This document shows, piece by piece, positions 1 through 4,160 of a stretch of DNA of 5,483 nt (positions are counted from its first letter, which is position 1; the number at the start of each line of letters is the position of its first letter). Under the pieces are notes generated by a model. That model saw only the letters and a list, made by a program, of their open reading frames with translations, did no database searches and was not told the origin of the DNA. Source of the stretch: an uncultured Clostridium sp. (lineage in GTDB: Bacteria; Bacillota; Clostridia; Clostridiales; Clostridiaceae); the NCBI GenBank assembly GCA_934755305.1, contig CAKVLD010000126.1, positions 1 through 5,483 on the forward strand. The letters run 5' to 3'. The position numbers and the translations under genes are program-made.

Positions 1-1711
1 TTACTACCTTCTTTTCTTCTATAAGCTTTTCCAACTCTTCTTTTGTAACTCTTTTTGTTTCTTTTACTTCTTCTAAGTTTATTACTTTTCTTGATTTATA
101 ATATACTGTAAATCCATTTTTATTTTTTGTTAAAAAGCCTAACTTCTCTAAATTATTTAAGAAATTATAAGCACTTCTCTCACTTTTAAAAGCTAGATAT
201 TCTGCGATTTTAACTGTATCTAAGCTAATGAAAGCTCCATACTCGTTTCCTGAATAGGATTTTACTATTAACATTAATACCTTTCCTATTTTTTGTTTTA
301 AAATATCAAAGGCTTTATCTATATAATCTATTGGTAATCTATAAATAGCATTTTCTCTCTTTATAATTACTCTATGTAATCCATCTTTCTTTTCTAATCT
401 TCCACCAGTCTTTTTAACTAATTCTTTTAATGCTCTTTCATTTATTTTAGCTTCTTCTAAGCTGAAATACTTTCCTAAAAGATTACCTTTTTCTAATTCT
501 AAATAGAGTCTAAAATGACGCATTGCTCCCTTATTGTTATAAATATCTTCTATAATCTTTCTTGATATATATATGCTATTTATTGCCTTTCCACAAGACT
601 TACAATTAAGCTTTAAACCTTCTTCTTCAAATAACATTTTTACCTTGTCACAAGAAAAGTTAGTATTGTTATTCAATATTGATTTATATTTGCTACAAAC
701 TGCTCTTAAGCTTTCATCATGTCTCCACTCTATAGCCTTTCTTTCTAATATTTCTAATATTTCCTTTTTACTATAATTTGCTTCTTTTAAGCCTAAAGCT
801 ATAGTAACTAAGAAGTTGTTTCTATTACCCTTTTCCATTAAAGGCATGTCTATTAAAGCCTTAACACATTCTTTATTACATACTGAAGCTCCAGGTAAAG
901 ATAATACTTTCTTATTATTTTTTAATGCTTTTTCAATTTTCCTTTTAGAATTTTCATATAATTTAGTCATCTTAAAGGAAGTAATACTAGGTAACACTAA
1001 TTTCCTTATGTCTCTTTGCTTTCTAGTTAGTTGAGCTCTAGTTTTCTGTCCTGTCATTAGCTCCATAAGCTCATTTACTGTAATATAATTTACATATCCA
1101 CCATTGTAATAACTTCCTGGTGTTTTTATTAATCTATAGCTAGAATTAACTACACTTTCATCCACATATTTTAAACTTACATTTTCTTTTATGGTCCTAT
1201 ACATATCTGTATAAATTCTATGTATATGCTTTCCAGATTTTAAATTGAAAGTCTTAGGATTAACCATTACATAAATGGATTTTGAATTATTTATAATAAT
1301 AACTATATCTTCTTCATTCACATCTAGTTCATAAATTAAATATTGAATATATTGAGCTGCTTCTAAAGCAACTTCATATTGTTCTTTTTTCTTTCTAGAT
1401 TCAAATTCTAAAGTAAAGGGATAATATCTATCATCTAATTCTTCAGATCTTATATTTCTTTTTTGCTTATTTAAATAAGTGCAATGGCCTTGAAGACTAA
1501 AATGACTTAACTCCTTATTCCATCTATTTTTAATAGGATAAGCTAATAATTTTTCTATATGTGTTTCATGTTTCTTTTCTGCTCTTTTTTGTGCAAAGGG
1601 GCCTTGAACTACTTCATGTATTCCAAAAACGCTTTTAAACTCTCCATTTTTATTGGTATACTCGTATATAAACATTTGCTTAATAAAATTCCCTATAATC
1701 TTCATGGCCAT
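1..1711 (-). CDS. primase-like plasmid replication protein, partial (3' end outside window)
   Basis: The frame is open from ATG at 1711 to the left edge, giving 570 codons with no stop. AAGGAGGT lies just upstream of the start; a second ATG at 1705 is possible. I see three regions. Residues about 95-205 follow the order of an archaeo-eukaryotic primase (AEP) core: a strand FTLEFE (99-104) where the family has hhhDhD, a second strand around NNSKSIYVMV (141-150), Asp184, then RLIKTPGS (193-200), like the family's R-x-x-P-G-S. Residues about 275-375 resemble the PriL/PriCT-like domain: Cys282, a helix with GNRNN, Cys354 and a CxxC at 370-373. Residues about 470-545 look like a winged helix, fitting DNA binding. 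From the family, the expected role is primer synthesis or replication initiation in the cytoplasm. The acidic pair is E102/E104 and the usual SxH histidine is absent, so polymerase activity is uncertain. The attenuator-like leader supports a replication gene. Fold assignment is by pattern only. Confidence 0.75.
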   Translation of the reverse strand, partial: MAMKIIGNFIKQMFIYEYTNKNGEFKSVFGIHEVVQGPFAQKRAEKKHETHIEKLLAYPIKNRWNKELSHFSLQGHCTYLNKQKRNIRSEELDDRYYPFTLEFESRKKKEQYEVALEAAQYIQYLIYELDVNEEDIVIIINNSKSIYVMVNPKTFNLKSGKHIHRIYTDMYRTIKENVSLKYVDESVVNSSYRLIKTPGSYYNGGYVNYITVNELMELMTGQKTRAQLTRKQRDIRKLVLPSITSFKMTKLYENSKRKIEKALKNNKKVLSLPGASVCNKECVKALIDMPLMEKGNRNNFLVTIALGLKEANYSKKEILEILERKAIEWRHDESLRAVCSKYKSILNNNTNFSCDKVKMLFEEEGLKLNCKSCGKAINSIYISRKIIEDIYNNKGAMRHFRLYLELEKGNLLGKYFSLEEAKINERALKELVKKTGGRLEKKDGLHRVIIKRENAIYRLPIDYIDKAFDILKQKIGKVLMLIVKSYSGNEYGAFISLDTVKIAEYLAFKSERSAYNFLNNLEKLGFLTKNKNGFTVYYKSRKVINLEEVKETKRVTKEELEKLIEEKKVV

Positions 1712-1745
1712 TACACCTCCTTTCAATCTAATAAAAAATTTCAAT

Positions 1746-1778
1746 AAAAAAACTCCTAGGTACAAAATACCTAAGAGT
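1746..1778 (-). terminator. intrinsic terminator (attenuator) in the leader of the primase-like gene
   Basis: Read on the minus strand, ACTCTTAGGTA (1778-1768) pairs with TACCTAGGAGT (1762-1752) across a five-base TTTTG loop. The result is an 11-bp stem with one U-G wobble, followed at once by a run of seven Ts. On the plus strand the wobble becomes a C-A mismatch, so the element is built for minus-strand RNA. It ends 34 nt before the primase-like start codon and cannot terminate any gene seen upstream in this window, so it probably controls read-through into that gene. A less likely alternative is that it ends a separate minus-strand small RNA. Confidence 0.7.
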
Positions 1779-1843
1779 GCATATATCAAAATCTTATTTT
1801 TCTTAGTAATATATAAAATAATGAAATCACCAAATTTTATATA

Positions 1844-1872
1844 TTGCTTTACAATTAATCTTATGCTATTAT
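1844..1872 (+). promoter_or_regulatory. candidate sigma-A promoter for an antisense leader RNA
   Basis: TTGCTT (1844-1849), a 17-nt spacer and TATTAT (1867-1872), with an extended -10 TG at 1864-1865, give a plausible vegetative promoter pointing rightwards. The predicted start is near 1879. It would transcribe against the leader of the primase-like gene. AT-rich DNA yields such matches by chance, so this is a candidate only. The extended -10 and the terminator-like end about 120 nt downstream raise its weight. Confidence 0.4.
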
Positions 1873-1878
1873 GATATT

Positions 1879-2000
1879 AACAATGATTAATTGCAAAAAA
1901 ACAAGTTCTAACAGCTGTTCTTGGTACGCTTCTACCACAGTTTCAGTATATAAAATCAAATGTTTTCCAGACATTTAATTTTATCGTTTGAACTTTTTTT
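1879..2000 (+). ncRNA. candidate antisense (countertranscribed) RNA, about 120 nt
   Basis: This stretch starts at the predicted promoter start and ends in seven Ts (1994-2000). It contains the stem ATAAAATcAAATG (1950-1962) with CATTTaATTTTAT (1972-1984), interrupted by one C-A mismatch, and a smaller hairpin GGTA/TACC (1923-1936). It is fully complementary to the leader of the primase-like gene upstream of its attenuator. That is the position of RNAIII in pIP501 and RNAI/II in pT181, which repress rep by promoting termination. No homologous RNA is recognised, and the 3' end could instead be the terminator at 2056-2090. Confidence 0.35.
1895..2000 (-). promoter_or_regulatory. structured 5' leader of the primase-like gene (three-way junction)
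   Basis: In minus-strand RNA three helices can form together. P1 pairs AAGTTC (1995-1990) with GAACTT (1908-1903) and can extend through the flanking A and T runs. P2 is a 13-bp hairpin, 1984-1972 with 1962-1950, that has a U-G wobble where the plus strand has a C-A mismatch. P3 pairs CTGTGGTA (1940-1933) with TACC (1926-1923) and ACAG (1918-1915), with AAGA bulged. The wobble polarity indicates that the minus RNA is the conserved fold. It lies upstream of the attenuator and is probably its control region. I do not recognise a known riboswitch class. Confidence 0.4.
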
Positions 2001-2020
2001 ATTAGAAAACTTTATATTTT

Positions 2021-2052
2021 AATCAAATTATATATTTTATAATAATTTGATT
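2021..2052. repeat. 11-bp perfect inverted repeat
   Basis: AATCAAATTAT (2021-2031) and ATAATTTGATT (2042-2052) are exact inverted copies separated by 10 bases. The element sits between the structured leader and the next terminator. It could be an operator, a replication-protein site or a further RNA stem. There is no U-run on either side that would make it a terminator. Confidence 0.5.
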
Positions 2053-2055
2053 GCC

Positions 2056-2090
2056 AGTAGCAGTGTTTTAAACATTGCTACTTTTGTTTT
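2056..2090 (+). terminator. plus-strand intrinsic terminator
   Basis: AGTAGCAGTGT (2056-2066) pairs with ACATTGCTACT (2072-2082), 11 bp with one G-U wobble in plus-strand RNA, followed by TTTTGTTTTC. The minus strand would have C-A in place of the wobble and no U-run. It would stop plus-strand transcripts, including read-through of the candidate antisense RNA, before they reach the AT-rich region. Confidence 0.6.
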
Positions 2091-2099
2091 CTAACAAAA

Positions 2100-2350
2100 A
2101 TATATTATTTAATTTTCTTGTATTTATTTTACATTATTTTTATTAACTATACAATGTTTAATTTATATTTTCCATTAAACAAAAACTCTTTTGAAATTAA
2201 TCTGAACTTATGTTCGATTTTATTTTACAATATTTCCTTCTTTTGTGCAATATTAAAAATATATTTTATATATATTTTTTATATGATAATCATTTTTTTA
2301 TAAAAAAATTATATAATATATATATATTACCATATTTCTATATATATTTC
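2100..2350. other. extremely AT-rich gene-free stretch
   Basis: These 250 bases are almost entirely A and T, with long T runs and TATATA tracts around 2255-2345. I see no gene with a ribosome binding site on either strand. A 61-codon hydrophobic frame starting at TTG 2118 has no ribosome binding site and looks like chance. Such a tract next to a replication gene could serve as a DNA unwinding element, but no iterons or DnaA boxes are evident. Confidence 0.35.
2222..2250 (-). promoter_or_regulatory. candidate promoter for the primase-like gene
   Basis: On the minus strand TTGCAC (2250-2245), a 17-nt spacer and TAAAAT (2227-2222) fit a weak sigma-A promoter. Transcription would begin near 2215 and give a leader of about 500 nt containing the structured region and the attenuator. 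In DNA this AT-rich several other -10-like sites exist, so the choice is tentative. Confidence 0.22.
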
Positions 2351-2356
2351 TCATAT

Positions 2357-2397
2357 GAAAGTAGGTAGTTTTCTGGTTGCTGCCTACTTTCTTTCTA
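2357..2397 (+). terminator. hairpin terminator between lipoprotein gene and leader region
   Basis: GAAAGTAGGTAG (2357-2368) pairs with CTGCCTACTTTC (2380-2391) over an 11-nt loop, 12 bp with one U-G wobble in plus-strand RNA. The plus strand continues TTTCTATAATTAA; the minus strand continues without a T run and carries an A-C mismatch. The hairpin may still help end minus-strand transcripts of the lipoprotein gene, whose last frame ends at 2405, but its features favour the plus strand. Confidence 0.5.
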
Positions 2398-2404
2398 TAA
2401 TTAA

Positions 2405-2443
2405 TTATTTATTTATACTTATAATTTTTCCATCACTTATTAC
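2405..2443 (-). pseudogene. in-frame remnant of the lipoprotein C-terminus beyond a stop codon
   Basis: Directly after the TAA at 2446-2444 the same frame reads VISDGKIISINK and then meets a second TAA at 2407-2405. Proteins of the ComEC-type metallo-hydrolase family typically end with a strand of the kind RTD-x-x-G-x-I-x-x-x-S-D-G-K after the last metal-binding region. The remnant is therefore what one expects of the lost last 12 residues. One base change from a sense codon such as GAA, CAA or AAA would explain the TAA. Confidence 0.6.
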
Positions 2444-3265
2444 TTATATTGATCCTATTTCATCAGTTCTTAATATTTTTATATTCTTATTTTTTAACCT
2501 ATCTAATATCTTCTTTTCAGGATGTCCATAAGTATTTTCTTTTCCAACTGATATTACAGCTATTTCAGGATTCACTAGATCTAAAAATTCTTCCGTTGTT
2601 GATGTTGTAGATCCATGATGCCCAACTTTTATCACATCTGATTTTAAGTTATAACCATTATTTATCACTTCTTTTTCTACTTCCTTTTCTGCATCACCTG
2701 TAAATAAAAATGAGTTTTCTCCATATGTTATTTTCATAATTGGAGAGTAGTTATTTAACTCTTTATACTTATCTTTTCCTGGTGAAAAAACTTCTACATT
2801 TGTTCCTTCACCTAAGTCTATTTCCATTCCTGATTTTGCTTTTTTAATTTTCTTTTCTTTTTTAGCTGCAGATTTTAATACTGACTCAAAGGTTTTTGTT
2901 GTGTTTTTAACTTCTGGCATTATTATTTCTCCAACTTCAAAATTATCAATTACTTTATCAAGTCCACCAATATGATCTTCGTGTGGGTGAGTTCCAATAA
3001 CATAATCAAGCTTTTTTATTCCTTCATCTTTTATCATTTGAACTAATGTATCTTCAGTATCATTTGTTCCAGCATCTATTAACATACTTTTACCGTTTAC
3101 TTGAATCAAGGCTGAATCACCTTGTCCTACATCAAAATAATCAATTTCTATTACTCCATTTATTTCTGTTGATACTACATTATTATTCTCTTTGCCATCT
3201 GTACACCCTATTAATGATACTATAAATAGACTCATTAATACTTTCAAAATCAACCTTTTTCTCAT
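2444..3265 (-). CDS. ComEC-type metallo-beta-lactamase-fold lipoprotein
   Basis: The protein has 273 residues. I choose ATG at 3265 because AGGAGG lies four bases upstream; a GTG at 3292 would add nine residues ahead of the signal peptide and has no good ribosome binding site. Residues 1-20 are a lipoprotein signal (positive N-terminus, hydrophobic core, LIGC lipobox), so Cys21 should be lipidated and the enzyme held on the outer face of the membrane. The domain shows DVGQGD (45-50), the metal-site HPHEDH (93-98), FTGD (188-191), GHHGS (215-219) and NTYGHP (244-249), which is the complete motif set of the ComEC/Rec2 metallohydrolase family. In ComEC this domain is associated with breakdown of the non-transported DNA strand; a nuclease or phosphodiesterase role here is inferred. 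The frame stops at GSI, about 12 residues early, while the missing segment remains encoded downstream. All metal ligands are intact, so the shortened protein may be active or may be unstable. No partner gene adjoins it closely. Confidence 0.88.
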   Translation of the reverse strand: MRKRLILKVLMSLFIVSLIGCTDGKENNNVVSTEINGVIEIDYFDVGQGDSALIQVNGKSMLIDAGTNDTEDTLVQMIKDEGIKKLDYVIGTHPHEDHIGGLDKVIDNFEVGEIIMPEVKNTTKTFESVLKSAAKKEKKIKKAKSGMEIDLGEGTNVEVFSPGKDKYKELNNYSPIMKITYGENSFLFTGDAEKEVEKEVINNGYNLKSDVIKVGHHGSTTSTTEEFLDLVNPEIAVISVGKENTYGHPEKKILDRLKNKNIKILRTDEIGSI

Positions 3266-3301
3266 AATTCCTCCTATAATGTTCACATTCACGTTTTTAA
3301 A

Positions 3302-3321
3302 TCATATATATCTATATATGA
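3302..3321. repeat. 9-bp inverted repeat upstream of the lipoprotein gene
   Basis: TCATATATA (3302-3310) and TATATATGA (3313-3321) are exact inverted copies two bases apart, starting 36 bp before the lipoprotein start codon. The position suits an operator over its promoter, but AT-rich palindromes also arise by chance and I cannot place a convincing -35/-10 pair here. Confidence 0.3.
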
Positions 3322-3373
3322 GCTTTTCTTTACTATAGAAATTGATAGGGTTTACACTAGTTTTTTCTTATCC

Positions 3374-3418
3374 ATATTATTGAATAAATTCAATTTTATT
3401 TAATTTATTCAATAATAT
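3374..3418. repeat. 17-bp perfect inverted repeat in copy A
   Basis: The arms 3374-3390 (ATATTATTGAATAAATT) and 3402-3418 are exact inverted copies separated by 11 bases. They end at the candidate -35 hexamer of the copy A promoter. Copy B lacks the left half. It could be an operator or a cruciform-forming site. Confidence 0.55.
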
Positions 3419-3446
3419 TGAATTCTTATTTAAATTATATTAAAAT
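3418..3446 (+). promoter_or_regulatory. candidate promoter of small RNA unit A
   Basis: TTGAAT (3418-3423), a 17-nt spacer and TAAAAT (3441-3446) face right, with a start expected near 3453. The same layout (TTGATT, 17 nt, TACAAT) is found at the aligned place in copy B although the surrounding bases have changed. That retention is the main reason to believe it. Confidence 0.4.
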
Positions 3447-3452
3447 TAAATA

Positions 3453-3600
3453 GTTGAATTTTTCCGTTGCGCCAAACAAATTGCTTGATTATTCTAGAAG
3501 TAGATTAGTTTGGTAATTACCTTTTTTATTTTATCAATATATACTTTAATTAAGAAAAGTAGTTAGATTTTTGTTGAGCAATCTAACTACTTTTCTTATT
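3453..3600 (+). ncRNA. candidate small RNA A
   Basis: A transcript from the predicted promoter would contain the conserved core (3472-3532). In the core, CCAAAC pairs with GTTTGG (3508-3513) around a loop holding the palindrome TTCTAGAA (3492-3499), followed by CCTTTTTT. The transcript would then run to the strong hairpin at 3551-3598. Stopping at the T-run near 3527 would give about 75 nt; the full unit is about 145 nt. It lies antiparallel to both flanking genes. Its target is unknown and transcription is inferred. Confidence 0.38.
3551..3600 (+). terminator. strong hairpin terminator of repeat copy A
   Basis: The arms 3551-3569 and 3580-3598 form a perfect 19-bp stem with a 10-nt loop; the 3' arm includes CTACTTTTCTTA and is followed by TTTACTC. 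The minus strand also ends in a T-containing arm, so the element may work in both directions. Copy B keeps the same stem. Confidence 0.7.
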
Positions 3601-3669
3601 TACTCTTCTCTTTAAAATTATTCTCCAGACACTGCCTATTCACTTTTAATTTTTTATTAAATTTTAACA

Positions 3670-3698
3670 TTGAATCTCTCTTCTAAATATTATAAAAT
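3670..3698 (+). promoter_or_regulatory. candidate promoter of a third plus-strand unit
   Basis: TTGAAT (3670-3675), 17 nt, TAAAAT (3693-3698) repeats the exact hexamers of the copy A promoter and lies about 55 bp before a hairpin terminator. Local AT richness makes chance likely. Confidence 0.25.
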
Positions 3699-3750
3699 TT
3701 AAATATCTTTATAGTATCCCTAATCATATATGTTTTTTTTATTATTTAAA

Positions 3751-3803
3751 TAAAAACAAGTATCTTTTTCTATCTAAATAAAGTTACTTGTTTTTACTTT
3801 TTT
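3751..3803. terminator. bidirectional hairpin terminator between the two repeats
   Basis: TAAAAACAAGTA (3751-3762) pairs exactly with TACTTGTTTTTA (3785-3796). After one mismatch, CTTT/AAAG continues the stem. The plus strand is followed by CTTTTTTG; on the minus strand the arm itself ends in five Ts, so both directions are possible. It differs in sequence from the hairpins of the two repeats. Confidence 0.6.
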
Positions 3804-3954
3804 GATTTAATACATTTTTGTCTTATCATTTATACATTATGAATTAGAATGTTATTTTTAGGCTATAATTATAAAGTATTTTTACCTTTCCATTTAAATG
3901 GATAGGATTTACCATAGTTTCTCCTATCCATTTTATTCAATTTTTTCAATAATA

Positions 3955-3983
3955 TTGATTTTTAATTTGAATTATAGTACAAT
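3955..3983 (+). promoter_or_regulatory. candidate promoter of small RNA unit B
   Basis: TTGATT (3955-3960), a 17-nt spacer and TACAAT (3978-3983) align base for base with the promoter-like sequence of copy A. A start near 3990 is expected. Confidence 0.4.
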
Positions 3984-3989
3984 TAAAAT

Positions 3990-4150
3990 GAATATTTAAA
4001 TTCTCCTGTTGTACCAAACAAATAGCTTGATTATTCTAGAAGTAGATTAGTTTGGTAAGTACCTTTTTTATTTTGTTTCTTTTATGTATATATACTTTAC
4101 CTGAGAAAAGTAGTTTGATTTTTGTGGGGGCAATCTAACTACTTTTCTTT
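3990..4150 (+). ncRNA. candidate small RNA B
   Basis: This is the counterpart of small RNA A. TACCAAAC (4012-4019) pairs with GTTTGGTA (4050-4057), two base pairs longer than the perfectly paired part of copy A. The loop keeps the TTCTAGAA palindrome (4034-4041), and CCTTTTTT follows. The downstream hairpin at 4105-4147 has a G-rich loop where copy A has TTGTTGAG. The RNA would end about 10 nt from the 3' end of the channel gene, so convergent read-through could be antisense to that mRNA. Confidence 0.38.
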
Positions 4151-4154
4151 TTTA
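4105..4154 (+). terminator. hairpin terminator of repeat copy B
   Basis: The arms 4105-4120 and 4132-4147 pair over 16 bases with one T-T mismatch and an 11-nt loop containing GGGGG. The plus strand continues with TTTTTTATT, a clear U-run. The minus strand has no U-run after the stem, though the hairpin may still protect or end the channel-gene transcript, whose stop codon is 14 bp away. Confidence 0.65.
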
Positions 4155-4160
4155 TTAAGC

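Larger units (their letters stand above)
3341..3600. repeat. direct repeat, copy A
   Basis: This roughly 260-bp unit recurs in the same orientation at 3896-4150. In order, both copies hold a GATAGG...TATCC segment, an AATAATATTGA segment, a promoter-like pair, the core CCAAAC...GTTTGG followed by CCTTTTTT, and a large hairpin. The outer parts have diverged clearly, while 59 of the 61 core bases (3472-3532) are identical to copy B. Copy A has about 18 extra bases that create a long inverted repeat. No open frame is shared by the two copies, so the unit is probably non-coding. Confidence 0.8.
3896..4150. repeat. direct repeat, copy B
   Basis: This is the second copy of the unit at 3341-3600, in the same orientation and ending 10 bp from the stop codon of the channel gene. 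Its core (4014-4074) differs from copy A at two positions only. Its left end carries a 12-bp perfect inverted repeat, AAATGGATAGGA (3896-3907) with 3922-3933, that is degraded in copy A. The AATAATATTGA segment and the promoter-like hexamers are kept. Confidence 0.8.

Noticed and set aside
573..1874. Several plus-strand frames of 60-73 codons
   Set aside because: They lie opposite or overlap the start of the long primase-like gene, lack ribosome binding sites and show composition expected of complement sequence.
2118..2303. A 61-codon hydrophobic frame that might be a type I toxin
   Set aside because: It starts with TTG without a ribosome binding site, and its Phe/Ile/Tyr content is what random A+T sequence gives.
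3266..3292. Upstream GTG start for the lipoprotein at 3292
   Set aside because: It would put nine residues before a normal lipoprotein signal peptide, while the ATG at 3265 has AGGAGG at the right distance.
3454..3517. A 20-codon plus-strand reading through the conserved core of copy A, ending LLDYSRSRLVW
   Set aside because: The same frame in copy B meets TAG where copy A has TTG, and there is no ribosome binding site, so the core is not conserved as protein.
3844..3931. Two tiny minus-strand frames in copy B: 23 codons from ATG 3915 with AGGAG five bases upstream, and 20 codons from ATG 3931
   Set aside because: Copy A has no counterpart (its aligned frames stop within a few codons), and the apparent ribosome binding site is part of the 12-bp inverted repeat. 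I would not call a gene without translation data.
3341..4150. Insertion sequence or CRISPR explanation for the repeats
   Set aside because: There is no transposase, no terminal inverted repeats with target duplication, and only two long diverged copies rather than short regularly spaced repeats.
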